DNA from: Astropecten irregularis
Lineage: Eukaryota; Echinodermata; Asteroidea; Paxillosida; Astropectinidae
DNA length: 64,000 bases
Assembly: GCA_963971285.1 (NCBI GenBank)
Contig: OZ020265.1
Span: 6,054,270 to 6,118,269 of the forward strand
Direction: 5' to 3'
The notes beneath the pieces are model-generated. The model searched no databases. It was not told the origin of the DNA and saw only the letters and a list, made by a program, of their open reading frames with translations. The position numbers and the translations under genes were made by a program. Each line of letters opens with the position of its first letter. Within the stretch, counting starts at the first letter, position 1. Positions 11,201 to 20,445 of this stretch are shown one piece after another.

Positions 11201-11686
11201 GCGAACAGCGTGTTCCGGTTTGAAAACGGTGGCACACCGTGCGCGTAGTTAGCTGGAGTGGAATGCACCCCACGTTAACTTACCTAACTGATCTTTGCAG
11301 ATGTACATAAGCTTCTCCGCTGACGACAAGCTGGTCTTGCAGCGTTTCTTGTAGTCCTTGTCTCCGTGACCTCTGAGCGGCTGGAAGGACTGGTCATCGA
11401 TGAACTCCGTCAGCTCCACAATGCTGCAGGTCACCTGCGAGCCGTCGTCCAAGTTCTTGGTCACCTCGCCCCAGTAGAGGAAGTGGTCATTGTTGATGAC
11501 CCGCCCGCTGAAGTCGATCTGGCTAATGATGGAGATGTGGTCCTTGTAGAAGTGGTCGGCGTGGGGCCGGACGAAGCGGTTGCAGAGGCAGGACTTGCCC
11601 ACGCCGGCCGAGCCTTTGGTCCTCTCGTCCCCAGAGAGGCCGACGACCGCGATGCGGAAGATGCGTTCCAGGGGTTTCTTGGCCAT
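2105..11686 (-). CDS. ARHGAP35: p190RhoGAP, N-terminal part (five exons; gene continues left)
   Basis: Intracellular regulator that, in known family members, switches off Rho GTPases through a C-terminal GAP domain; that domain is outside the window. The five visible exons give about 574 residues. Residues 1-245 are the GTPase-like domain, with a P-loop GSAGVGKS at 25-32, the family signature [15 protein letters not shown] at 194-197 (in place of NKxD) and ETSA at 220-223. From about 262 onward come FF repeats, the first at roughly 262-321. All four visible introns have GT-AG borders and compatible phases (1, 2, 2, 2). Coding exons are 403, 658, 216, 294 and 153 nt. Intron 1 (4966-11283) is 6.3 kb of repeats. 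The ATG at 11684-11686 has G at -3 and +4. Vertebrate genes keep this region mostly in one giant exon, so the split structure is notable. The symbol covers both vertebrate paralogues, ARHGAP5 and ARHGAP35. Confidence 0.93.
2312..2887. mobile_element. MITE-P copy with expanded hexanucleotide core
   Basis: The left end GGGCGTTTACGGAAACGGAG is mirrored by the right end CTCTGTTTTGTAAACACCC. Other copies lie at 28012-28261 and 58020-58368. The shared interior includes CCCGTTATTTCAGAATGGATTC. The subterminal GGCTCA motif has expanded into an array. Confidence 0.65.
2334..2690. repeat. (GGCTCA)n-type array, degenerate
   Basis: About 350 bp of GGCTCA / GCCTCA / AGCTCA hexamers inside intron 5 of p190RhoGAP. 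Long reading frames across it on both strands are repeat artefacts (Gln-Ala or Arg-Leu-Ser repeats). Confidence 0.9.
3030..3323 (-). CDS. ARHGAP35: p190RhoGAP exon 4 (FF3 region)
   Basis: Acceptor ACATCGCAG, donor GTGAGT. Reads [14 protein letters not shown], then [20 protein letters not shown] and [11 protein letters not shown], matching the third FF repeat (the vertebrate proteins have EESVYMDIYGKHQ and AKEEFQELLLE here). It is 294 nt, phase 2 on both sides. The internal methionine is not a start. Confidence 0.92.
3562..3777 (-). CDS. ARHGAP35: p190RhoGAP exon 3 (FF2 region)
   Basis: Acceptor TTGTAG, donor GTAGGT. Reads [19 protein letters not shown] through [12 protein letters not shown]; the NFDNW and PFGDSW positions match the second FF repeat of the family. 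It is 216 nt, with phase 2 on both sides. Confidence 0.92.
3836..4020 (+). mobile_element. tRNA-derived SINE, family 1 (best-preserved copy)
   Basis: Leader GGCTTCTGACTGGCAAACG, then a tRNA-like head at about 3905-3980 with GCTCAGTTGGTAAGAGCG (A box) and GTTCGAATCCC (B box), then the body AGTCAATTTTTCTTTGCTG shared with copies at 14690 and 20034. It lies in the intron between exons 2 and 3. Confidence 0.8.
4123..4203. repeat. Single unit of the telomere-like minisatellite
   Basis: Begins AACCCTAACCCTCTGCACC and ends with a GGGGGACTGGATA-type tail. It is one stand-alone copy of the unit tandemly repeated at 17843-18372. Confidence 0.75.
4308..4965 (-). CDS. ARHGAP35: p190RhoGAP exon 2 (rest of GTPase-like domain, FF1)
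   Basis: Acceptor CCTATGACAG at the right edge, donor GTCAGT at 4302-4307. Codes residues 135-354: [12 protein letters not shown], the FDVS strand, TKCE and [20 protein letters not shown], then a linker and the first FF repeat ([20 protein letters not shown] region). The phase-2 end joins exon 3. Confidence 0.94.
5055..5410. repeat. Degenerate GGGCTAGT-rich repeat in intron 1
   Basis: GGGCTAGTA / CTAGCCC words recur from 5060 to 5390, and an end resembling AGGGCTCAAAATAGTAC suggests an old hAT-like element. Fragments with the same words occur near 19937-19992, 25680-25735 and 26155-26230. I see no coding sequence in 4966-5964 apart from this. Confidence 0.4.
5889..5958 (+). repeat. G-run cluster
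   Basis: Multiple runs of three or more G (GGGTGGG..., GGGATGGGGGATGGTGGG) within 70 bp could form a G-quadruplex. A C-run tract sits at 6500-6522. Confidence 0.5.
5965..6325. mobile_element. MITE-K, long terminal inverted repeats
   Basis: The left arm, TATATAACACC followed by a TAGTAGATCC...TTTGATTGGAGGA stretch, is mirrored at 6265-6325 (TCCTCC...AAATGACAAAGATCTA...GTTATATA). A fragment recurs near 16755-16790. The interior is GC-rich with no coding frame. Confidence 0.7.
6329..6488. mobile_element. Near-complete foldback element
   Basis: AAATAATGAATGTTT opens and AACATTCATTATTT closes a 160-bp hairpin. Its inner arms match over ACAGATGGACTGTTC / GAACAGTCCATCTGT, with a short loop around CGGCTTCGCC. 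It abuts MITE-K directly. Confidence 0.75.
6489..7236. other. No gene seen
   Basis: Part of p190RhoGAP intron 1. It holds a poly-C tract, a small palindrome (GGGAGGTGG / CCACCTCCC near 6699-6720) and AT-rich spacer. Confidence 0.6.
7237..7625 (+). mobile_element. tRNA-derived SINE, family 2, with conserved central domain
   Basis: The tRNA-like head (GTGGCCTAGTGG ... GGGTTCAAATCC) is followed by CTTGGGCAAGACGCTTTG, CCTCTTCACCCAGGTGTAAA and GGGTACATACCTGCGAGGG, a block widespread in metazoan SINEs that I believe is the deuterostome-cnidarian (Nin-DC-type) domain. It ends in an ATT-rich tail near 7600-7625. The family-domain name is from memory and needs a search. Confidence 0.75.
7626..8548. 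other. TACATGTA-rich intron DNA, no gene
   Basis: Dense overlapping ACATGTAC / TACATGTA palindromes, especially at 7690-8050. Reading frames here are short and biased to Tyr, Cys, Met and His, as expected from this word. Confidence 0.6.
8557..8957. mobile_element. Non-autonomous hAT-like element, copy 1
   Basis: Starts TAGGGCTGTAAG, ends CTGCAGCCTTA, and is flanked by the 8-bp duplication ACATGTAT (8549-8556 and 8958-8965). The 401-bp interior, with GTAACCGGTTACCCG and GGTACCC-type motifs, matches the reversed copy at 29402-29793. Confidence 0.88.
9447..9622. mobile_element. Foldback element
   Basis: Arms pair over AGCGCTCCGC / GCGGAGCGC and GTCAGACAAACATTG / CAATGTTTGTCTGA, around a CA-rich centre (about 9510-9555). 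The remainder of 8966-10153 shows no gene. Confidence 0.6.
10154..10490. mobile_element. hAT-like MITE with 8-bp target duplication
   Basis: Inverted ends CATAGAGTAAAATAAAAAAC / GTTTTTTATTTAACTCTATG, flanked by ATGTGTAT at 10146-10153 and 10491-10498. The 337-bp interior is strikingly CpG-rich compared with its surroundings. Confidence 0.85.
10795..10874. repeat. 80-bp hairpin (compact MITE)
   Basis: AAGCCCAAATCC / GGATTTGGGCTT ends, with inner CGCTAAAC / GTTTAGCG. A half copy lies at about 10945-10996 (GTTTAGCGATTGATTTGGG). Confidence 0.7.
11284..11686 (-). CDS. ARHGAP35: p190RhoGAP exon 1 (start codon, GTPase-like domain)
   Basis: Codes residues 1-134 plus the first base of codon 135. It starts [10 protein letters not shown] and carries the P-loop [14 protein letters not shown], the FVRPHAD stretch and [10 protein letters not shown], all characteristic of p190 proteins. 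The donor is GTAAGTT at 11277-11283. The phase-1 end joins exon 2 to give DQLGDEANYD. GC content is higher than in the surrounding intergenic DNA. Confidence 0.94.
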
Positions 11687-11717
11687 TCCTGATGCTCAGT
11701 TGCTTAGGAGGGCGGTG

Positions 11718-11725
11718 TTTTTATA
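11718..11725 (-). promoter_or_regulatory. TATA-like box upstream of p190RhoGAP ATG
   Basis: Reads TATAAAAA on the minus strand, only 32 bp above the ATG. A start site about 30 bp downstream would leave almost no 5' leader, so it may be fortuitous. Confidence 0.25.
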
Positions 11726-12300
11726 ACACGACTCCTTCCTCCTTTGACAATATACTGGTCTCGTCAACAGCGAATCGTTCACGAGGGTCGTTCAACCATT
11801 TTCAAGTTTGCAGAGTTATTTAAGTTCATATCGGCTGGTATTAATTAATAAAAAAAAAGGATGAGCACTGCTAGTCAGTTAGACGTTTTACAATCATAAG
11901 GTCAGTGAAGTGACCAGTGTCGCACGCACACAAGACGGATGTATTACTTGTGCATTAAATTGAGTTCCACAAAGCATGGATGCATTTTTGTTCATTCACG
12001 TTGTATCTCGTGGACGACAGTATGCAAAAGTATCCTCACTGGACGAGCACTGTTTCTCGCTGACGAAACGGAGAGATCTCGTCGCGTGTCCTTCTGTCTC
12101 TGCACTGGACGGAATTCGGCCAATCGCAACAACCTCGGCCTAGGTCCAACACCAGATGACCGGTAGAATCAGTGGTCAGTCAGAATGCTTCGATCATTTC
12201 ACAGCCATGATCTGTATAAGAATACACAAACGAAAGACAAACGCTATAAATTTAGAATTATTACAAACATATTATTTAATACCCAAATTCCAAGTAAACC
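11726..12300. other. Upstream flank of p190RhoGAP, no further gene
   Basis: Moderately CpG-rich sequence to about 12170 that could hold the 5' leader and promoter on the minus strand. No convincing upstream non-coding exon border could be chosen. Confidence 0.4.
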
Positions 12301-12850
12301 CTGCTTACTATTTTGAACACTCTGCTTACTATTTTGAACACTCTGCTTACTTTTTTGAACATTCTGCTTACTATTTTGGACACCCTGCTTACTATTTTGA
12401 ACACCCTGCTTACTATTTTCAACACCCTGCTTACTATTTTGGACACCCTGCTTACTATTTTGGACACCCTGCTTACTATTTTGAACACCCTGCTTACTAT
12501 TTTGAACACCCTGCTTACTATTTTGAACACCCTGCTTACTATTTTAGACACCCTGCTTACTATTTTGGACACCCTGCTTACTATTTTGAACACCCTGCTT
12601 ACTATTTTGAACACCCTGCTTACTATTTTGGACACCCTGCTTACTATTTTTAACACTCTGCTTACTATTTTGAACACTCTGCTTACTATTTTGAACACCC
12701 TGCTTTACTATTTTGAACACTCTGCTTACTATTTTGGTCAACCTGCTTAGTATTTTGAACACTCTGCTTACTATTTTGAACACTCTGCTTTACTGTTTGA
12801 ACCCTCTGCTTACTATTTTGGACACCCTGCTTTCATAATGTTTTGGTCAA
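12301..12850. repeat. 21-bp minisatellite, about 26 units
   Basis: The unit CCCTGCTTACTATTTTGAACA repeats with small changes (GAACA, GGACA, TTTCA) and a few 1-bp insertions near the right end. Because 21 is divisible by three, it gives 130-145-codon open frames on both strands; these are artefacts. Confidence 0.95.
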
Positions 12851-13460
12851 CCTGCTTACAAGCATTTTCAAGACCATGTCAAAAAACCATGACTGTGCCA
12901 CGACAAACAAGTTATTTTTCTCATTGTGCCTTATTTCCCATTCGCACTACATAATTGTGTGCAGCATACACATTTCAAATAGATCATTTCACCATACACA
13001 TGTACGTGTATGCATGTGTGTTGTATCAAATACTGTAGTTCAATGTGTTCGTGTACGCCCGGATAACCATGAAAAGACCCATTACCACACTTGGCATTTT
13101 TTCATTTCCAAACAATCTTTTCTTTTTTGGTTTCCTGGAGGTTTTTTCCCCCTATTGCTCCCCTGCCAGTGTTGAAAGCTAGTAGCTCACAGGGAAAATG
13201 GCGTCATCGGTGCATTTGCACTTTGCCAAATAAGGGTTTCACACAAAAAAGGAAAAAACCGGTTGACAAATGTTGTTATAAGGTCAGTAGGTTAGCCATG
13301 TATGTATGTATACTACACAAGTACACATGAATACACATTATGTACAGTGCATATATATACCGGTATGTACGAATCAAACATTTACTGTAGTGTAGGCCTA
13401 TACCATTCTACACACCTGTACATCATTCATAAAGCCATACATGTGTACTGGGGTCGTAGC
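12851..13460. other. No gene seen
   Basis: Unique-looking AT-rich sequence with scattered TACATGTA words. No splice-bounded coding stretch. Confidence 0.5.
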
Positions 13461-13846
13461 TTAAAGGTAATATCATACTTTGGTTTTTGTCAAAGAAATA
13501 CAGATTCACAGGAAAAATATCAAGATAGATACAGTAACAGTCATCTGTGAAATTTTCAGTCCCATACGGTACCCACTTTTTGAGAGAACGGTGAAAAACA
13601 GCCACAGTATTTCTGAAGTCTTTTCTCTTTTATTTTTGATCTTTAAAAAGATTTTGATCTTGGGGTAAGAACAAAACCATTCTTTATATTTTATAAGAAT
13701 ATTGGAGTCAGTTTTTCGCCATTTTCATGTGACTCAGATATGTCAGATTAAGCTCAAATTTTCACAGGTGTGTTACATGTATATCATGTACATGTTGTTC
13801 TGTGACCATTAATTCCAATAATCATGATAATGTATTATACCTTTAA
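13461..13846. mobile_element. MITE-A copy (mixed ends)
   Basis: Left end TTAAAGGTAATATCATACTT as in MITE-A. The right end, AATCATGATAATGTATTATACC, resembles the variant at 49847-50146 and 52740-53390. Confidence 0.8.
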
Positions 13847-14067
13847 AAAGCATGTGGGATGCCACAGCTAGTACATGTACATGCACATGAATGCCTGTTT
13901 AACACATTACAGCTCTATCTTCACACTATGTACTTTGATCTGTACACTCAATTATCTCCTACTACTTGTACCGTACACACACAAAATGTGCCAACTTGAA
14001 TTCCAACAGCTATCCTGATAACAGCTTAATCATAGTTTCACAAGTGTTGAACAAACATTGCATAGTT

Positions 14068-14660
14068 TTAAAGGTATCATACTTTGGTTTTTGTCAAAGA
14101 AATGCAGATTCATGGGCAAAAATATCAAGAAAGATAGTAACAGTCATCTGTGAAATGTCCAGTCCCATACAGTGCCCACTTTTTTAAAAAACATTGAAAA
14201 ACGCTCATAGTACTTTCAATTCTTTTTACAGGAGATTTTGGGGTATTAAATAGATTTTACTCTTTTCTGGGGCCAATTTCATAGAGCTGCTAAGCAAAAT
14301 AAAATTGCTTAGCACAAAAATAGCTTGCCCAATAAAACAAACCACCATCGAAAATTCCATTTGATATTCATGGTCAGCCAACAACAGCCAAAGAACAATT
14401 GCAAGTGATACACAACACACGGACATTTTGTTGTTAATCCTGTTTTTACTAAGACAGACATGTCATGCTTAGCGAATTTTTGTGCTAAGCAGCTCTAAAA
14501 AATTGGCCCCTGGACACATGCTGGATGAATACAGCATTTCAGGCGAAAACATTTTAACAGTATGATAATGTTTCTACCATCACCATCTTTATACCCTGTA
14601 TTAAAGTATAGGTAAATGTGAACATTTCTGTTTTGGTCTGCTTCCTATGCGTAAGTATGA
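14068..14660 (+). mobile_element. MITE-A copy interrupted by MITE-C
   Basis: The body runs 14068-14268 and resumes at 14511 after a MITE-C insertion. The family consensus across the junction (TTTCTGGATAAATACAG) is cut at TTTCTGG. The right end is degraded. Confidence 0.75.
14269..14510. mobile_element. MITE-C copy
   Basis: Ends GGGGCCAATTTCATAGAGCT and its inverse (AGCAGCTCT...AATTGGCCCC). The interior includes TTGATATTCATGGTCAGCC and GTGATACACAACACACGG. Other copies are at 43881, 46016 and 50373. Confidence 0.85.
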
Positions 14661-14689
14661 TCAAGCCATTTTTTGTTCAAAAATTGGCT

Positions 14690-14800
14690 TGATAGGTCGT
14701 TATTGCACTGGTACGGTATTAAGGAGGTCACAGGTTCGAATCCCGCTCCAGTCAATTTTTCTTTGTTTGCCTTTCAATGACTTTAAATGAATCTAGTCAG
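14690..14800 (+). mobile_element. tRNA-derived SINE, family 1 (5'-decayed)
   Basis: GGTTCGAATCCCGCTCCAGT (B box) is followed by CAATTTTTCTTTGTTTGCC and TTTCAATGACTTTAAATGAA. The A-box half is degraded (TTGGCTTGATAGGTCG). Confidence 0.65.
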
Positions 14801-15376
14801 TTTTCACTTGCTATTATTTGATGTTTTATTAAGTCACTCTGGAACTCCCTTTTGTTCTGACCCTCTCATCGATTTATGTGTATCTTTACTCTCATGTTAT
14901 TGTCCTCTTGTAATTTAGCCTTCGATAAAGATCTTGCTAGGATCGAACTGCGACACGCCCTCTTAACTCAAATCATTTTACTAATTTCAGGTGATTATTT
15001 TGGCTGGTGAGCAGTTTGCAGTATTTTTTTTTTAAGTTTGTATTGTTTTATTATGCTTGGAGTTGAAAGCCTGACTTGTTTCGATCTGGGATCTTTCTTA
15101 AAGGCTTAACGCCTTATTAACTTAGCTGTTATAATGTACAAATATAGAATGCTTATTTATCACTGGGAAGTTGGGAACATCAAATAAATTGTCTAAACTC
15201 TAAACCAACGATATAAATTTAATCATCCACAACTTTTACACATGCAAGGTTTACATGTTACCAGCGCATACAGAGGACTTAGAATGCATTCATGTACACT
15301 GTACATCTCCAACATGACTCATTTTCACAGAGCCAATAAAAAGTATGTCAACTGATCTGATATCAAAATGACTGAA

Positions 15377-15744
15377 TTAAAGGTAGCATCATACTTTGGT
15401 TTTTATCAAAGAAATACAGATTCATTGGCAAAAATATCAAGACAGATACAGTAACAGTCATCTGTGAAAATGTAAGTCCCATACGGTGCCCACTTTTTAA
15501 GAACAGTGAAAAACAGCCACAGTATTTCTTAAGTCTTTTCTCTTTTATTCTTTAGCTTTTAAAAGACCAAAAATGATTTTCCGTCGTTGTTTTACTAATT
15601 TCTGGTTAAAATTTATACACCATTTCAGGCGGAAACATTTTAACGGTATGTTTCTACCACCACTATATTCATACCCTGTAAGTTATATGTAAATCTGTGA
15701 ACATTTCTGTTTTGGTTTCATACCAAAGTGTGATACTTCCTTTA
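15377..15744 (+). mobile_element. MITE-A copy, near complete
   Basis: TTAAAGGTAGCATCATACTT at the left and an imperfect CCAAAGTGTGATACTTCC at the right. The canonical interior is present. Confidence 0.85.
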
Positions 15745-16019
15745 CATACAGCAGTAACCACAGCATAGCACAGTAAGTACTGTATACACAAACTACCAGC
15801 CCAAGATACACAGTTAATACACAATGCACTGGATTAGGCTAATAGGGATTGTAAAGGGATTTATGTGTGTAAGCTGATAATTGGTTAGTACACAGTACAT
15901 GTTATAACTGTATACAGGTATGTGTACAGTTAATGTATATTGTGCACATATGTAGCTTCTGCACAGTTTACATGGTACAGTGCATCAAGTAAAAATGGTC
16001 AGCAAAGTTCCAAAACCAC

Positions 16020-16434
16020 AAGCCTTGGTTCACAACATTGTTAATGTGGATACTCGAATGTACGAACCAGTTACCCGCACTGACCCGCACGCACAGACTC
16101 ATCAAAATAACGTCTTGCGCATCCTGTAAAAATCTACCCCCGAAAACGGGAAAAGGAAAACTGTTCATGCGTTACTTTCGAAGTCATGCACAGCAAATTA
16201 ACATACACGTACACTGTACATGTGTCCATGCACCATGGCCAGTACAGGTACAGTAATCATACATATTCAACAGTGTGTCGTGCCAGTCGTGGAGACAACG
16301 TAGCGCGCTACATAACAAGGTGCGCACGCAACTCACGGCCTTTCCCAAGATGTTGTTTCAGAAGGGATTTACGTACATGTACATGCGTTCAGATGTTCGA
16401 GTATCCACACCAACAATGTCGTGAACCAAGACTA
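16020..16434. mobile_element. MULE-like element with 10-bp target duplication
   Basis: Roughly 40-bp inverted ends (AGCCTTGGTTCACAACATTG; the other end reads TAGTCTTGGTTCACGACATT) are flanked by CCAAAACCAC at 16010-16019 and 16435-16444. Duplications of 9-11 bp are typical of Mutator-like elements. The CpG-rich interior has no transposase frame. Confidence 0.8.
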
Positions 16435-16900
16435 CCAAAACCACCTGAAACACAAGCATCTTAAAAATAGATGTTTGTTAACATTTTTATGCCATTTTGA
16501 AGTCCCATTAAGACATTTCTCGACTAAAGTTTCTTTTCATGATGATAAAATATCACATGGCATCATGCCTCGAATTTGGTTCTGAAAGGGGCAAGGCCAC
16601 TTTTCCATTGCAAGGGGCACTTCTACTTCTATTGGAAAATCATAATGTCTATGGAAACATTTGAAGGGGCACCAAGGCCAAGAACCAGGGCAACGAAGGT
16701 CATGGCCTCTGTGGCCTCCATTATCAAATTCAAGGCTTGTGACATACAATCATCCAATCAAATGACAAGGATCTAAGTAGGTGTATTACTATTAGTTTCA
16801 TTCCTGAAGATTTTCTGAATAAAGAATGAAATATACATGTAGACCCCAAAAAAGGCTTCCTTAAGTCTTTTTGGAGTATGTGTAATAATTGTGTACTATA

Positions 16901-17258
16901 AGGCCAAAAAAAAAAATTGTTGTGTTGCCCTCAATTGGAAAAATAAAAATTTTTGGTCAGTCGGTTGATTTTTTATTTTTTTTTGGTTTTCTTTTTTTGG
17001 CCGACTTTAAAACATTTTAAGAATAAAAACTGTGTCGTTCATATACATGGTCACAAGGGCTTATAAATCATTGGTTTTGGGTCGTTTTGAGGAGACACGC
17101 TTTTTTTACTGCTAAATCTTACATTTTCTTTCAAAAATGGTCGGTTTTTATACTTTAGGACTCGGAGAAAAAAATTTTTTTTTTTAAATCCCGACCCAAA
17201 GTTTTGGCATTTTACGGTCGGTCACGGAGGGCAACACAACAATTTTTTTTTTAGGCCT
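16901..17258. mobile_element. MITE-H, TIR about 30 bp
   Basis: AGGCC, an A-run and TTGTTGTGTTGCCCTC at the left mirror GAGGGCAACACAACAA, a T-run and AGGCCT at the right. The interior is T-rich. Confidence 0.8.
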
Positions 17259-17318
17259 AATGCTGTTTAAAAAACAGCATATTTTGATGGCTTCTGCATA
17301 CAAACACGATGTATACAT

Positions 17319-17619
17319 GGCGCAATTTTATGGAATCCGCTACAGCCTATTTTTGTGCTTACGGGCACTGCTTTTCCTGAAATCTATATCATGGAAACCG
17401 TAAGCAAGATTTTCGGTTAGCGAAGAATTCTAGGGTAACCATGATTATTTTCTGCTAAAGAGCTGTCATGTACTGTAAGTCATTCTGCAGAAAAACTTGC
17501 TTACCGTTACCAAAAAGAAAACTCTCCAATGAAATAAGCTAACCGTAACCAAAACAAGTCTGCTATGGTAAGCGAAGAATTTTTGATAAACAGTAACAGA
17601 TTCCATGAAATTGGGCCCT
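17319..17619. mobile_element. MITE-D copy (full length)
   Basis: Ends (G)CGCAATTTTATGGAATCCG and ATTCCATGAAATTGGGCCC. The interior repeats GTAAGC / GCTTAC words in both orientations. A deletion derivative lies at 45279-45367. Confidence 0.75.
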
Positions 17620-17842
17620 GTACATTTTCATCAAGTACATGTAAGAGGACTGACTGTAGGAAGTGTTTTTAAACACATTGTACATTTCCAATCACTGTTC
17701 TGATTTATACCATGCTTCCAGTGCCTACACTGTACAGAGAACTGCAGTGCATTATTGTCTACATACAAATTTATGTGATACAATTTGATACAATGATTCT
17801 GAATAGTGTAGCTACTGTGTGAAGCTCTGTATGTGCATTAAA

Positions 17843-18372
17843 TAACCCTAACCCTCTGCACCTACATGTACCACACAAGACAAGAGCTGCTTACCACACA
17901 CTGCCACAGTCTCCACAGGGGGACTGGATATTAACCCTAACCCTCTGCACCTACCACACAAGAGCTGCTTACCACACACTGCCACAGTCTCCACAGGGGG
18001 ACTGGATATTAACCCTAACCCTCTGCACCTACCACACAAGACAAGAGCTGCTTACCACACACTACCATAGTCTCCACAGGGGGACTGGATATTAACCCTA
18101 ACCCTCTGCACCTACCACACAAGACAAGAGAGCTCTGCTTACCACACATTACCACAGTCTCCACAGGGGGACTGGATATTAAACCTAACCCTCTGCACCT
18201 ACCACACAAGACTAACCACACACTACTAGTCTCCCTCGGGGGATTGGATATTAACACTAACCACAGTCTCCACAAGGGGGCTGGATATTTTTCCCTAACC
18301 CTCTGCACCTACCACACAAGACAAGAGCTGCTTACCACACATTACCACAGTCTCCACAGGGGGACTGAATAG
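17843..18372. repeat. 78-92-bp minisatellite carrying TAACCCTAACCCT
   Basis: Six to seven units, each starting TTAACCCTAACCCTCTGCAC and ending CACAGGGGGACTGGATA. The two CCCTAA words per unit look telomeric, but the array is interstitial and the rest of the unit is unrelated to telomere repeats. Open frames on the minus strand are artefacts. Confidence 0.92.
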
Positions 18373-18416
18373 AAACAGCACTTAGTATTAAAGCAATGAA
18401 ATTGGGCCCAGTGTCA

Positions 18417-19395
18417 CAAGCTCAACTGTCTGGCGTGCCGAGCTGACCGGATGACAAAACCAGTCAGCTAGGCACTCAACGAACACGAGCTCAACTGTCT
18501 GGCGTGCCGAGCTGACCGGATGACAAAACTGGTCAGCTAGGCACGCAACGAACACGAGCTCAACTGTCTGGCGTGTTGAGCTGACCGGATGACAAAACCA
18601 GTCAGCTCGGCATGCAACCTACACAAGCTCAACTGTCTGGCGTGCTGAGCTGACCGGATGATGAAACCGGTCAGCAAAGAACGCAACAAACACGAGCTCA
18701 ACTGTCTGGCGTGCGGAGCTGACCGGATGATGTAACTGGTCAGCTGTAGGCACACAATGAACAAGATCTCAACTGTCTGGCGTGCCGAGCTGACAGGATG
18801 ACAAAACCAGTCAGCTAGGCATGCAACGAACACATGCTCAACTGTCTGGCGTGCCGAGCTGTCCGGATGACAAAACCGGTCAACTAGGCATGCAACGAAC
18901 ACGTGCTCAACTGTCTGGCGTTCCGAGCTGTCCGGATGACGAAACTGGTCAGCTAGACACGCAACGAACACCAGCTCAACTGTCTGGCGTGCCGAGCTGA
19001 CAGAATAACAAAACCAGTCAGCTACATGTAGGCACAAAATAAACACGAGCTCAACTGTCTGGCGTGGCGAGCTGACAGAATGACAAAACCAGTCAGCTAG
19101 GCATGCAACGAACACGTCCTCAACTGTCTGGCGTGCCGAGCTGTCCGGATGACGAAATCGGTCAACTCGGTATGCAACGAACACAAGCTCAACTGTCTGG
19201 CATGCCTATATGTCCAAATGACGAAACCGGTCGACTAGGCGCGCAACGAACACAAGCTCAACTGTCTGGTGTGCCGAGCTGACCGGATGACGAAACCGAT
19301 TAGCTAGATACGCAACCTACACAAGCTCAACTGTCTAGCGTGCCAAGCTGACCCTATGAAATAAACGGTCAGCTCTGTACGCAACGAACATGAGC
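18417..19395. repeat. 69-70-bp minisatellite, about 14 units
   Basis: The unit contains GAGCTCAACTGTCTGGCGTG and GTCAGCTAGGCACGCAACGA. Many units are 69 bp, so the minus strand stays open for 215 codons, but there is no start context, splice border or non-repeat flank to support a protein. Confidence 0.93.
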
Positions 19396-19555
19396 TCAAC
19401 TATCAGGACAGGACCTTGGTCTGCCACACGCAGTGAGACCATTCAGCACGTGGACAGTCTATCCCTTGACAGTGAACACAGAAAAATTGTTGATGAGGAA
19501 ACAAATTTTGGCATTTTGGTCTCAACTTTCTCTCTCTCTCTCTCTTGTGTGTCTT

Positions 19556-19710
19556 GGGGCCGCTTTCATAAAACTTACGACGCGTCGCAGAATTAAGACG
19601 CATCCTTTCTCTATGGACTCACCGCATAGACGCAACGCATCGCAGCTACATGTAGGACGCGTCGCAACTCGATTTTGTGATACATCAAGGAGTTTTATGA
19701 AATCGGCCCC
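19556..19710. mobile_element. MITE-E, 155 bp
   Basis: Inverted ends GGGGCCGCTTTCATAAAACT / AGTTTTATGAAATCGGCCCC. The interior repeats GACGCGTCGCA. It shares its GGGGCC...TTTCAT start with MITE-C and MITE-D. Confidence 0.8.
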
Positions 19711-20033
19711 GGCACACCCACCCCAAACACAGACCCAGAATTTACAGGCACATGTAGTTCCTGGTTCAGAAATTCAAAAGGCACCCTTGACTTTTAGGTG
19801 CTATGAATGTATACATATCCGCTAATGTACACAAACAGGCATTGTACTACACAATAAGCATCTTCATGAACACTCAAATCACTTCACATATAATCCAACA
19901 GGCATCACAATTTTAAAGTTTTTTTCTACTATCCCACCAGGCTAGAAAATTAAGTTTTTACTAGACCGGCAAAAAGTTTGACTAGCCCTTAATACAAAAT
20001 TTATTTATCATCAAATAACCACAAGGGAAACTG

Positions 20034-20230
20034 ACTGAATTTCAAGTCATTAAAAAGTGTGAAAAGAAAAATTGACTGGAACGGGATTCGAACCAGCAAC
20101 CTCCAGAATACCATACAGGTGCTCTACTTACTGAGCTATCCAGCCCTATGTTGGTGGTGTACTGTATGTACAATTGTACACGCATGTATGTCAATTATCT
20201 TTGTTCGTTAGGCAGTCAAAGCTGTGATAT
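20034..20230 (-). mobile_element. tRNA-derived SINE, family 1 (minus)
   Basis: Reads GGGATTCGAACCAGCAACC (reverse B box), then CTGAGCTATCCAGCCC (reverse A box), then the reversed leader GTCAATTATCTTTGTTCG. The copy runs up to the assembly gap. Confidence 0.75.
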
Positions 20231-20245
20231 TTGATGGAATCCAGT

Positions 20246-20445
20246 NNNNNNNNNNNNNNNNNNNNNNNNNNNNNNNNNNNNNNNNNNNNNNNNNNNNNNN
20301 NNNNNNNNNNNNNNNNNNNNNNNNNNNNNNNNNNNNNNNNNNNNNNNNNNNNNNNNNNNNNNNNNNNNNNNNNNNNNNNNNNNNNNNNNNNNNNNNNNNN
20401 NNNNNNNNNNNNNNNNNNNNNNNNNNNNNNNNNNNNNNNNNNNNN
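20246..20445. other. Assembly gap (200 N)
   Basis: Unresolved bases. ATTTGATGGAATCCAGT directly precedes the gap and is also found at 26043-26059 beside another SINE-1 copy, so the missing bases are probably repeat. Confidence 1.

Noticed and set aside
12156-12783. Long frames of Pro-Ala-Tyr-Tyr-Phe and Leu-Leu-Thr-Ile type
   Set aside because: Artefacts of the 21-bp minisatellite, open on both strands and in several frames.
18537-19184. 215-codon minus-strand open frame with a repeated FVACLADWFCH motif
   Set aside because: It lies wholly in the 69-70-bp minisatellite; openness follows from a period divisible by three, and there is no non-repeat flank, signal or splice border.
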